32,421 nucleotides of DNA, taken from NCBI GenBank assembly GCA_024711345.1, contig JANJTA010000039.1, positions 1 through 32,421 of the forward strand, read 5' to 3'. The notes beneath the pieces were generated by a model. It made no database searches, was not told the DNA's origin, and worked only from the letters and a program-made list of their open reading frames with translations. Each line of letters starts with the position of its first letter. The first letter of the stretch is position 1. A program made the position numbers and the translations under genes. Origin of the DNA: Rhodanobacter sp. Its GTDB lineage: Bacteria > Pseudomonadota > Gammaproteobacteria > Xanthomonadales > Rhodanobacteraceae. Below are positions 14,693 through 21,675 of this stretch, piece by piece.

Positions 14693-15478
14693 ATGAACAG
14701 TCTCAACGGCAAGGTGGCCCTGGTCACGGGCGCAGCGAGCGGCCTCGGCAAGGCGATCGCCGAGCTGTACGCAAGCAACGGCGCCAGCGTGGCGATCGCC
14801 GACATCAATCAGCAGGCCGCCGACGCGGTCGCCGCGCAGATCAACGCCGCCGGCGGCAAGGCGCTCGGCGTGGCGATGGACGTGACCAGCGAGGACGCCG
14901 TCAACGCCGGCACCGACCAGGTGGTCGCCGCGTTCGGCGCGCTGGACATCCTGGTGTCCAACGCCGGCGTGCAGATCATCAACCCGATCGAGCAGTTCGC
15001 CTTCGCCGACTGGAAGAAGATGCTGGCGATCCATCTCGACGGTGGCTTCCTCACCACCAAGGCGGCGCTGAAGCATATGTACAAGGGCGATCGCGGCGGC
15101 GTCGTGATCTACATGGGCTCGGTGCATTCGCATGAGGCGTCGAAGCTGAAGTCGGCCTACGTGGCCGCCAAGCATGGCCTGCTCGGCCTGGCCCGTACGC
15201 TGGCGAAGGAAGGCGCGCCGCACAACGTGCGTTCGCACGTGATCTGCCCGGGCTTCGTGCGCACGCCGCTGGTCGAGAAGCAGATTCCCGAGCAGGCGAA
15301 GGAACTGGGCATCAGCGAAGACGAAGTGATCCGCAACGTGATGCTGAAGGACACCGTGGACGGCGTGTTCACCACGGTGGAGGACATCGCGCAGACCGCG
15401 CTGTACCTGGCGACCTTCCCCTCCGCCGCGCTGACCGGGCAGAGCATCGTGGTCAGCCACGGCTGGTTCATGCAATAG
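14693..15478 (+). CDS. bdhA: D-3-hydroxybutyrate dehydrogenase
   Basis: This 261-aa short-chain dehydrogenase oxidises 3-hydroxybutyrate to acetoacetate with NAD. It has the nucleotide motif TGAASGLG (12-19), NAG at 90-92, the catalytic S143 in [10 protein letters not shown], and Y156/K160 in SAYVAAKHG. The segments [17 protein letters not shown] and the C-terminus [11 protein letters not shown] are specific to the bacterial 3-hydroxybutyrate dehydrogenase family, which supports the specific call. AAGGAG is 6 nt before the ATG. The gene is monocistronic and not next to polyhydroxybutyrate genes; the thiolase 10 kb away could supply the same acetoacetyl-CoA pool. Confidence 0.92.
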   Translation: MNSLNGKVALVTGAASGLGKAIAELYASNGASVAIADINQQAADAVAAQINAAGGKALGVAMDVTSEDAVNAGTDQVVAAFGALDILVSNAGVQIINPIEQFAFADWKKMLAIHLDGGFLTTKAALKHMYKGDRGGVVIYMGSVHSHEASKLKSAYVAAKHGLLGLARTLAKEGAPHNVRSHVICPGFVRTPLVEKQIPEQAKELGISEDEVIRNVMLKDTVDGVFTTVEDIAQTALYLATFPSAALTGQSIVVSHGWFMQ

Positions 15479-15484
15479 GGCCGG

Positions 15485-15516
15485 GATTCGCCGAAGCGAA
15501 GCGCCGTCGGCGAATC
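15485..15516. terminator. Bidirectional terminator-type hairpin between bdhA and ydfG
   Basis: GATTCGCCGA at 15485-15494 pairs perfectly with TCGGCGAATC at 15507-15516 around a 12-nt loop. It sits between convergent genes and runs into the ydfG stop codon. It lacks a T-run on either strand. Confidence 0.5.
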
Positions 15517-16267
15517 AGTCGCGGTGCACCTGCAGCCCGGCGGCCGATTGGCTGACCGGCATGATTTCCAGCCGCGTGATGTCCAGGTGCGGCGGCAGGT
15601 TGGCGATCCACCAGATCGTGTCGGCGATATCGGTCGCGGTGATCGGGTGGGCGCCGGCGTAGAGCTGGTCCGACGCCGCCTGGTCGCCGCCGGTGCGCAC
15701 CACGGTGAACTCGGTCTCGGCCATGCCCGGCTCGATCGAAGTGACGCGCACGCCGCTGCCGTGCAGGTCCACGCGCAGGTTCTGCGAGAACTGGGTGACG
15801 AAGGCCTTGGTGCCGCCGTACACGTTGCCGCCGCGGTAGGCGTAGCTGCCCGAGATCGAGCTGATGTTGACGACTGCGCCGCGGCGCGCGATCAGCGTCG
15901 GCAGCAGCAGGTGGGTCAGCGTCACCAGCGCGGTGACGTTGGTGTCGATCATCTGCTTCCACTGCGCCAGGTCCGCCTGCGGCGCCGGCGCGGTGCCCAG
16001 CGCCAGGCCGGCGTTGTTGACCAGCAGGTCGACGGTGGCGAATTCCGGCGGCAGCGCCGCGTGCGCTGCGCGCATCGCCGCCTCGTCGCGCATGTCGAAC
16101 GCTGCCGCGTGCACTTTTTCCGCACCGTGGCGGTCCACCAGCTGCTGCAGGCGGTCGGCGCGCCGGCCGCTGGCGATCACCCGCCAGCCGCCGGCCACGA
16201 AGCGTTCCACGGCGGCGGCGCCGAAGCCGGAGGTGGCGCCGGTGATCCAGGCGGTCTTGGCGGTCAT
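15515..16267 (-). CDS. ydfG: NADP-dependent SDR, YdfG-type 3-hydroxy acid dehydrogenase / malonic semialdehyde reductase
   Basis: This 250-aa short-chain dehydrogenase closely follows E. coli YdfG along its length: TGATSGFGAAAVERF, SGRRADRLQ (an NADP-preferring arginine pair), VNNAGLALG, NISSISGSYAYRGGNVY, YGGTKAFVTQFS, and a tail MPVSQSAAGLQVHRD matching the YdfG tail. Catalytic Ser, Tyr and Lys are present. The family reduces malonic semialdehyde and oxidises L-serine or L-allo-threonine. There is no clear Shine-Dalgarno; the ATG lies 31 nt after the SPOR-gene stop, so it is probably the third gene of the argS cluster. Confidence 0.88.
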   Translation of the reverse strand: MTAKTAWITGATSGFGAAAVERFVAGGWRVIASGRRADRLQQLVDRHGAEKVHAAAFDMRDEAAMRAAHAALPPEFATVDLLVNNAGLALGTAPAPQADLAQWKQMIDTNVTALVTLTHLLLPTLIARRGAVVNISSISGSYAYRGGNVYGGTKAFVTQFSQNLRVDLHGSGVRVTSIEPGMAETEFTVVRTGGDQAASDQLYAGAHPITATDIADTIWWIANLPPHLDITRLEIMPVSQSAAGLQVHRD

Positions 16268-16298
16268 GGGCGGAAATTCAGTGGGAGGAAAGGGTGAC

Positions 16299-16997
16299 TC
16301 AACGGCCTTCCTTCAGCGCAATCGCGTTGATGCCGGCACCGGCCAGGCGCTGCTTGGTCGCTTCCAGCTCGGTGGCCGAGCGGAACGGCCCCAGCCGCAC
16401 GCGGTTGTAGGTCTGCCCGCCGATGCTGACCGACTGCACATTGGCCACGAAGCCCTGCAGCGCGAGCTTCGCCTTCAGTGTCTCGGCGTCGGCGGCGTTC
16501 GGGAACGCGCCGACCTGCAGCAAATAGCCGCTGCCGGCAGCAGGCTGCGGCACCGCGCTGGCCGGCGCAGCGGTGACGTCCTGGCTGACCGCCTGTGGCG
16601 CGTTCGCCGGTGCCGTGGCCGGCGCCGGCTGCTGCGTCTGCAGCTGGGTGGCCTGCTGCTTCTGCTGCTGCTCGACGCGCGCCTGCGCGCTGATCTCGGC
16701 GTCGGGAATGCGCACTTCCTTTTCCGACAGCACCGAGTAGAAATCGAACTGCGGCTTCTTCGGTGCGGCGTCGCCGGTCGATTCGAGCACACCCGGCGCG
16801 CTGCCGCGCTCGGCGGTGGCCTGCGGGTTCGCCTGCGGGCCGTCGGCCTTGCGCAGGCTGGTGAGCAGGCTGCCACGCAGCATCACCGCCATCAGGATCG
16901 CGCCGGCGACCAGGCCGATCACCGCGTAACCCCAGCCCGGGAAGCCGTTGCTGCCGTTGCGCACGGCCTGCCGGCCCCTGCCCTTGCGTGCTGCCAT
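16299..16997 (-). CDS. SPOR-domain inner-membrane protein (FtsN-like)
   Basis: This 232-aa bitopic protein has a basic cytoplasmic N-terminus, one membrane helix (about 22-42), a periplasmic stretch with the motif QFDFYSVLSEKEV (83-95), a Gln/Ala/Pro-rich linker (105-153), and a SPOR domain (about 155-230: GYLLQVGAFPNAADAE... YNRVRLGPF). SPOR domains bind denuded septal peptidoglycan, and the FDFY...EV motif is typical of FtsN-like proteins encoded after argS. Its ATG overlaps the argS TAA by one base (TAATG), so translational coupling is likely. It may be the divisome FtsN or a paralogue. Confidence 0.87.
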   Translation of the reverse strand: MAARKGRGRQAVRNGSNGFPGWGYAVIGLVAGAILMAVMLRGSLLTSLRKADGPQANPQATAERGSAPGVLESTGDAAPKKPQFDFYSVLSEKEVRIPDAEISAQARVEQQQKQQATQLQTQQPAPATAPANAPQAVSQDVTAAPASAVPQPAAGSGYLLQVGAFPNAADAETLKAKLALQGFVANVQSVSIGGQTYNRVRLGPFRSATELEATKQRLAGAGINAIALKEGR

Positions 16998-18685
16998 TAC
17001 ATCTTCTCCGGGGCGCCGAGGCCCAACAAATCCAGCCCATTCTTCAACACTTGCCGCGTCGCCACCACCAGCGCCAGGCGCGCGTTGCGCAAGGCCGCAT
17101 CCTCGACCAGGAACTGGTGCGAGTTGTAGTAGGTGTGGAACGCGTTGGCCAGTTCGCGCAGCCACGCGGCGACCAGGTGCGGCTCCAGGTTCGCCGCGGC
17201 GGCCTCGACCAGCTCGGGGTACTTCGACAGCTCGGTGAGCAGGATCTGCTCGTGCTCGTTGTCCAGCCGCTCGAGCTGCGCGAGGCCGTCGGCAAGGTCG
17301 ACCGTGTACCCCTTCTCCGGCGCCTGGCGCAGCACGCTGCACACGCGGGCATGCGCGTACTGGATGTAGTAGACCGGGTTGTCGTTCGACTGCGAGCGGG
17401 CCAGGTCGATGTCGAACACCAGCTGCGAGTCGCTCTTGCGCGAGATCAGGAAGTAGCGCGTGGCGTCCTTGCCGACCTCGTCGATCAGGTCGCGCAGCGT
17501 GACGTAGCTGCCGGCGCGCTTGGAGATCTTCACCTCCTCGCCGCCCTTCATCACCGTCACCATCTGGTGCAGCACGTATTCCGGCCAGCCCTTGGGGATG
17601 CCGCAGTCGAGCGCCTGCAGGCCGGCCTTCACCCGTGCCAGCGAGCCGTGGTGGTCCGAGCCCAGCTCGGTGATCGCGCGCTGGTAGCCGCGCTGCCACT
17701 TGCTCAGGTGGTAGGCCACGTCGGGCAGGAAGTAGGTGTAGGTGCCGTCGGACTTGCGCATCACGCGGTCCTTGTCGTCACCGAACTCGGTGGTGCGCAG
17801 CCACAGCGCGCCGCCTTCCTCGTAGGTATGGCCGTGCGCGATCAGCTCGCGCACGGTCTCCTCCACCTTGCCGTCGGTGTACAGCGACGATTCGAGGAAA
17901 TAGGTGTCGAAGGCCACGCCGAACGCCTGCAGGTCCAGGTCCTGCTCGCGGCGCAGGTAGGCCACGGCGAAGCGGCGGATCGCCTCGAGGTCGTCGACGT
18001 CGCCGGCCGCGGTCACCGTCTCGCCGTCGGCCACCACCGATTCGCGGTCCAGATAGGCGCGCGCCACTTCGGCGATGTAGTCGCCGCGGTAGCCGTTCTC
18101 CGGCCAGTTGCTGCCGTCCGGCGTGATCCCGTGCGCGCGCGCCTGTACGGAGATGGCCAGGTTGGCGATCTGCACGCCGGCGTCGTTGTAGTAGAACTCG
18201 CGCTTCACGTTCCAGCCGGTGGCGTCGAGCAGCCGGCTCAGGCAATCGCCGATCGCCGCGGCGCGGCCGTGGCCCACGTGCAGCGGGCCGGTCGGGTTGG
18301 CCGAGACGAACTCCACCCCCACGGTCTTGCCGCCGCCGCTGGCGCTGCGACCGTAGGCCTCGCGTTCGGCCAGGATCCGGCGCACCTCGGCGTGGTAGGC
18401 GCCCGGCGCGAGGAAGAAGTTGATGAAGCCGGGGCCGGCGATCTCGACTTTCGCCACCAGCGTGTTCGCCGGCAAGGCGGCGACCAGCTTCTCGGCCAGC
18501 TCGCGCGGCTTGGTGCGCGCGGGCCTGGCCAGCAGCATCGCCACGTTGCTGGCGAAATCGCCGTGTTCGCGGCTGCGCGCGCGCTCGATCACGAAGCCGG
18601 GCAGGCTCAGGTCGGTGGGCAGGGTGGCGGCGTCCTGCAGGGCCTGGATCGCCTGCAGCACCAGTTCGCGCAGCGGTTCTTTCAC
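16997..18685 (-). CDS. argS: Arginyl-tRNA synthetase
   Basis: This 562-aa class I synthetase charges tRNA-Arg. The N-terminal additional domain (about 1-110) precedes the HIGH-type signature HVGH at 136-139 in [14 protein letters not shown]. The KMSKS equivalent is KISK at 386-389, and a DALR anticodon-binding domain forms the last 120 residues. The start codon is GTG (18685), at the point where the ArgS N-terminus begins, without a strong ribosome site. A TAGGAT at 18716-18721 is a plausible -10. It heads the argS-SPOR-ydfG cluster. Confidence 0.96.
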   Translation of the reverse strand: MKEPLRELVLQAIQALQDAATLPTDLSLPGFVIERARSREHGDFASNVAMLLARPARTKPRELAEKLVAALPANTLVAKVEIAGPGFINFFLAPGAYHAEVRRILAEREAYGRSASGGGKTVGVEFVSANPTGPLHVGHGRAAAIGDCLSRLLDATGWNVKREFYYNDAGVQIANLAISVQARAHGITPDGSNWPENGYRGDYIAEVARAYLDRESVVADGETVTAAGDVDDLEAIRRFAVAYLRREQDLDLQAFGVAFDTYFLESSLYTDGKVEETVRELIAHGHTYEEGGALWLRTTEFGDDKDRVMRKSDGTYTYFLPDVAYHLSKWQRGYQRAITELGSDHHGSLARVKAGLQALDCGIPKGWPEYVLHQMVTVMKGGEEVKISKRAGSYVTLRDLIDEVGKDATRYFLISRKSDSQLVFDIDLARSQSNDNPVYYIQYAHARVCSVLRQAPEKGYTVDLADGLAQLERLDNEHEQILLTELSKYPELVEAAAANLEPHLVAAWLRELANAFHTYYNSHQFLVEDAALRNARLALVVATRQVLKNGLDLLGLGAPEKM

Positions 18686-18715
18686 GGTGGGGCCGGTTTC
18701 GTGATGGAACCGGCA

Positions 18716-18721
18716 ATCCTA
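18716..18721 (-). promoter_or_regulatory. argS -10 candidate (TAGGAT)
   Basis: On the minus strand GTTAGGAT lies 31 nt before the GTG start of argS. The -35 match is poor. Confidence 0.35.
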
Positions 18722-18822
18722 ACAGACGCGCCGGTCGGCGAACGTGCGCCGGAACGGCCCGTGTCGCCGGTCGGCGGTAGGCCAGAGCGCGCCGAAATTT
18801 GACGCACCGCGGCGAGCCGGGC

Positions 18823-18843
18823 TGTGGATAAGTCTGTGGGGAA
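18823..18843 (-). promoter_or_regulatory. Consensus DnaA box with a second degenerate box
   Basis: TGTGGATAA at 18823-18831 is the complement of the perfect DnaA box TTATCCACA. TGTGGGGAA at 18835-18843 is a two-mismatch copy in the same orientation, 12 bp away. They lie about 140 bp upstream of argS. They could titrate DnaA or tie argS transcription to it; there are too few boxes for an origin. Confidence 0.5.
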
Positions 18844-19069
18844 AGCCGCAGCGCGTCGGCGGCCCCGGCCGGCGGGTGGCCTCGGACTGTCACATCGCAA
18901 GAAATTTATCTTGTGCGCCAATAAGTTGAAGCTCTCATCTCGAGTCCATGGACGATAGGCTCGGCAAGTGCCGGTATCACCATTTTGTGTATAAGTTGGC
19001 GCGCTCCGGGCGCTGCCGGCGGTGGCGGCTGGCGTCACCGTCTTGTCATGCGGCACTGCGATACTGAAC

Positions 19070-19174
19070 GGGCCAGCACATGAACTCCCCTCCATGACAT
19101 GGCGACCGGGGATGCCGCTCTCCCCACCTCCCCCAATCGGCCTTCCGGCGTGGCTCGTGCCACGCCGTTTTTTT
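19070..19174 (+). ncRNA. Candidate small RNA with C-rich loops (sX13-like organisation)
   Basis: A strong intrinsic terminator at 19147-19174 has no plus-strand gene before it. The 75 nt ahead of it contain CATG-AACTCCCCTC-CATG (a hairpin with a C-rich loop, about 19079-19096) and GGGGA...TCCCC followed by ACCTCCCCC. These are two or three anti-Shine-Dalgarno-like C-runs. TG-C-GATACT at 19057-19065 could be an extended -10, giving an RNA of about 100-105 nt. Size, stem-loop layout and CCCC loops recall the Xanthomonas sRNA sX13 as I know it; identity of the locus is not established. The 5' end is approximate. Confidence 0.5.
19147..19174 (+). terminator. Strong rho-independent terminator
   Basis: GGCGTGGC-TCGT-GCCACGCC forms a perfect 8-bp stem, and after one G comes a run of seven T. 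The T-run is on the plus strand only, so it does not serve the minus-strand radC that starts reading 700 bp away and ends just beyond it. This is the clearest intrinsic terminator in the window. Confidence 0.9.
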
Positions 19175-19191
19175 CTGCGGGAGGAGGCCCC

Positions 19192-19863
19192 TCAGATCAG
19201 GCCGCGCGCCGCCATCGACACCGGCTCACCGCTGCCGATCACCAGGTGGTCGAGCACGCGCACGCCGACCAACTGCAGTGCGTCGCGCAGTTCGTGCGTG
19301 ATGGCGCGGTCGGCGGCGCTGGGCTCGGCCACGCCGGAGGGGTGGTTGTGGGCGAAGATCACCGCGCAGGCGTTGTGCTGCAGGCAGGCCCGCACCACCT
19401 CGCGCGGGTGCACGCTGGCGCCGTCGACGGTGCCGCGGAACAGTTCCTCGAAGGCCAGCACGCGGTGGCGGTTGTCCAGGTACAGGCAGCCGAACACCTC
19501 GTAGGGCAGATGGCGCAGGCGCGCGCGCAGGTAGTCGCCGCTGTCGCGCGGGTTGCCCAGGCTGGGCCGTTCCTGCAGCTGCTCGGCCAGGCTGCGCCGG
19601 GCCAGTTCCAGTGCCGCGGCGATCCGCGCGCGCTTGGCCGGACCCAGGCCACCGACGCGGATCGGCTGCCCTGGCCGCGCCAGCAGCGCGCCCAGGCTGC
19701 CGGCGTGCGCCAGCAGCTCGCGGCCCAGCGCCAGCGCGTCCTTGCCGCGGCTGCCGTTGCCCAGCAGTACCGCCAGCAGCTCGGCGTCGGACAGCGCGCC
19801 GCTGCCGCGTGCCAGCAGCTTTTCGCGGGGGCGTTCGCCTTCGGGCCAGTCGCGGATGCTCAT
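19192..19863 (-). CDS. radC: RadC-family JAMM/MPN+ protein
   Basis: This 223-aa member of the RadC family has an N-terminal UPF0758 helix-hairpin-helix region (about 1-85, DWPEGERPREKLLARG, SDAELLAVLLG) and a C-terminal JAMM metalloprotease-like domain. The zinc-site motif is intact: HNHPSGVAEPSAAD with H172, H174 and D185, plus an upstream glutamate near 139. Despite the historical name, a role in recombination repair is not supported by later work as I know it; the biochemical role remains unknown. It is divergent from coaBC. Confidence 0.92.
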   Translation of the reverse strand: MSIRDWPEGERPREKLLARGSGALSDAELLAVLLGNGSRGKDALALGRELLAHAGSLGALLARPGQPIRVGGLGPAKRARIAAALELARRSLAEQLQERPSLGNPRDSGDYLRARLRHLPYEVFGCLYLDNRHRVLAFEELFRGTVDGASVHPREVVRACLQHNACAVIFAHNHPSGVAEPSAADRAITHELRDALQLVGVRVLDHLVIGSGEPVSMAARGLI

Positions 19864-19921
19864 GCGCCCAACTTGCCGCGCGCGGTGCGGGTCGGGCAGC
19901 GGTGAGCGCGGGTGAATCCGG

Positions 19922-19927
19922 TAAGCT
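19922..19927 (+). promoter_or_regulatory. coaBC -10 candidate (TAAGCT)
   Basis: GGTAAGCT lies 32-37 nt before the coaBC ATG. It fits the loose TAnnnT -10 form seen upstream of several genes here, without a recognisable -35. Confidence 0.3.
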
Positions 19928-19958
19928 ACGCCTCTGCCGATTGTCAGGCCCGCCTTAC

Positions 19959-21164
19959 ATGAGTCTTGCCCAACGCCGCATCCTGCTCGGAGTGTCGGGC
20001 GGCATCGCCGCTTACAAGTCCTGCGAACTGGTCCGCCGCCTGCGCGATCTCGGGGCCGAGGTGCGTGTGGTGATGACCGAGGGCGCCACGCGCTTCGTCA
20101 GCCCGACCACCTTCCAGGCGCTGTCCGGCCAGCCGGTACGGGTCAGCCTGTGGGACGCCCAGGCCGAGGCGGCGATGGGTCACATCGAGCTGGCGCGCTG
20201 GGCCGAGCGCATCCTGGTGGCGCCGGCCAGTGCCGACTTGCTGGCGCGGCTGGCGCATGGTCTGGCCGACGACCTGCTGACCACGCTGTGCCTGGCCAGC
20301 GCCGCGCCGCTGTACCTGGCGCCGGCGATGAACCAGCAGATGTGGGCGCACCCGGCGGTGCAGGAAAATCTCGCCACGCTGCGCCGCCACGGCGCGCACA
20401 TGCTTGGGCCGGCCGCCGGCGACCAGGCCTGCGGCGATGTCGGCAGCGGCCGCATGCTGGAACCGCACGAGCTGCGCGACGCGCTGGCGGCCTCGTTCGG
20501 CGAACCGCTGCTGGCCGGACTGCGGGTGCTGGTCAGCGCCGGCCCGACCTACGAGGACATCGACCCGGTGCGCTTCATCGGCAACCGCAGCTCGGGGAAG
20601 ATGGGTTTTGCGGTGGCCGCGGCCGCCGCGCAGGCCGGCGCCGAGGTGAGCCTGGTGGCCGGGCCGGTGAGCCTGGCCACGCCGCCGAGCGTGGCGCGGC
20701 GCATCGACGTGCGCAGCGCGGCGCAGATGCACGCGGCGGTGCTGGCCGCCGCGGCCGCGGCGGACATCTACATCGGCGCAGCGGCGGTGGGCGACTACCG
20801 CCCGCAGGAGGTCGCCGCGCAGAAGCTGAAGAAGCGCGATGGCGACGAGCTGGTGCTGCGCCTGGCCGAGAACCCGGACATCCTGGCCAGCCTCTCGGCG
20901 CAAACCGCGCATCCGTTCCTGGTCGGATTCGCCGCGGAGACGCATGATGTGGCGAGCTACGCGCAGGGCAAGCTGCGCCACAAGGGTCTGGACATGATTG
21001 CGGCGAACCAGGTGGGCGGCGGCCTCGGTTTCGAGGCGACGGACAATGCGTTGACCCTGTACTGGGCCGACGGTGCGGTCGAGTTGCCGCGGGCGGAGAA
21101 ATCCGAGCTGGCGCGGCAGCTGGTGGCGCGCGTGGCCGAACGCTACCGGGCGACGCGCGGATGA
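19959..21164 (+). CDS. coaBC: Bifunctional phosphopantothenoylcysteine synthetase/decarboxylase
   Basis: This 401-aa enzyme carries out two coenzyme A synthesis steps. The N-terminal CoaC flavoprotein half (about 1-185) has H75 ([11 protein letters not shown]), N125 (PAMNQQMW) and C158 ([10 protein letters not shown]), in the same positions as the known E. coli catalytic residues. The C-terminal CoaB half starts with [20 protein letters not shown] and contains the ligase lysine K289 ([12 protein letters not shown]). The start [20 protein letters not shown] is where family homology begins. Its TGA overlaps the dut ATG (ATGA), so translation is probably coupled. Confidence 0.95.
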   Translation: MSLAQRRILLGVSGGIAAYKSCELVRRLRDLGAEVRVVMTEGATRFVSPTTFQALSGQPVRVSLWDAQAEAAMGHIELARWAERILVAPASADLLARLAHGLADDLLTTLCLASAAPLYLAPAMNQQMWAHPAVQENLATLRRHGAHMLGPAAGDQACGDVGSGRMLEPHELRDALAASFGEPLLAGLRVLVSAGPTYEDIDPVRFIGNRSSGKMGFAVAAAAAQAGAEVSLVAGPVSLATPPSVARRIDVRSAAQMHAAVLAAAAAADIYIGAAAVGDYRPQEVAAQKLKKRDGDELVLRLAENPDILASLSAQTAHPFLVGFAAETHDVASYAQGKLRHKGLDMIAANQVGGGLGFEATDNALTLYWADGAVELPRAEKSELARQLVARVAERYRATRG

Positions 21165-21619
21165 TGATCGACGTCGAGCTGAAGATCCTCGATCCGCGCC
21201 TGGGCGACGGCATTCCGCTGCCGCAGGCCGCCACGGCAGGCAGTGCCGGCATGGACCTGCGCGCCGCGCTGGATGCGCCGCTGACGCTCGCACCGGGCGA
21301 AAGCGCGCTGGTGCCCAGCGGCATCGCGATCCACATCGGCGATCCGGGCTGGTGCGCGCTGATCGTGCCGCGCTCCGGGCTGGGCCACAAGCATGGTCTG
21401 GTGATGGGCAACCTGGTCGGGGTGATCGACGCCGACTACCAGGGGCCGTTGATGATTTCGTGCTGGAATCGCGGCAGCCAGCCGTACACCATCGCGGTGG
21501 GCGACCGCATCGCCCAGCTGCTGCTGGTGCCGGTGGCGCAGGCGCGACTGAACGTGGTGGCCGACTTCGCGCCCAGCGAGCGCGGCGATGGTGGGTTCGG
21601 CTCGACCGGTATCCGATAA
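21161..21619 (+). CDS. dut: Deoxyuridine 5'-triphosphate nucleotidohydrolase (dUTPase)
   Basis: This 152-aa trimeric dUTPase makes dUMP and keeps uracil out of DNA. All five motifs are visible: [10 protein letters not shown] (26-35), [11 protein letters not shown] (69-79), [10 protein letters not shown] with catalytic D90, GDRIAQLLL (114-122) and the C-terminal arm [10 protein letters not shown] (141-150). Two adjacent ATG codons are possible starts (21161 or 21164); the first overlaps the coaBC stop. Placement between coaBC and algC is the same as in Pseudomonas as I know it. Confidence 0.96.
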   Translation: MMIDVELKILDPRLGDGIPLPQAATAGSAGMDLRAALDAPLTLAPGESALVPSGIAIHIGDPGWCALIVPRSGLGHKHGLVMGNLVGVIDADYQGPLMISCWNRGSQPYTIAVGDRIAQLLLVPVAQARLNVVADFAPSERGDGGFGSTGIR

Positions 21620-21629
21620 TCAGCGGGGT

Positions 21630-21649
21630 CGGCCCGGGTGTCCGGGCCG
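21630..21649 (+). other. GC-rich hairpin between dut and algC
   Basis: CGGCCCGG-GTGT-CCGGGCCG forms a perfect 8-bp stem in the 56-nt dut-algC gap. With no T-run it is more likely an mRNA-stability or translation-modulating element than a terminator. Confidence 0.4.
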
Positions 21650-21675
21650 CACGCAGTGATGGCCGCGGGGGCGGT

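Larger units (their letters stand above)
18686..19069. other. argS-radC gap upstream of the sRNA candidate
   Basis: No coding sequence is supported. It contains the argS -10, the DnaA-box pair and an AT-rich patch at about 18893-18995 (AAGAAATTTATCTTG and two ATAAGTTG copies at 18921 and 18991), flanked by very GC-rich DNA. It also includes the 10-bp palindrome GTCCATGGAC at 18944. Confidence 0.6.

Noticed and set aside
18823..18843. Replication origin
   Set aside because: Only one perfect and one weak DnaA box, and none of the usual neighbours (dnaA, dnaN, rpmH, gidA) are present.
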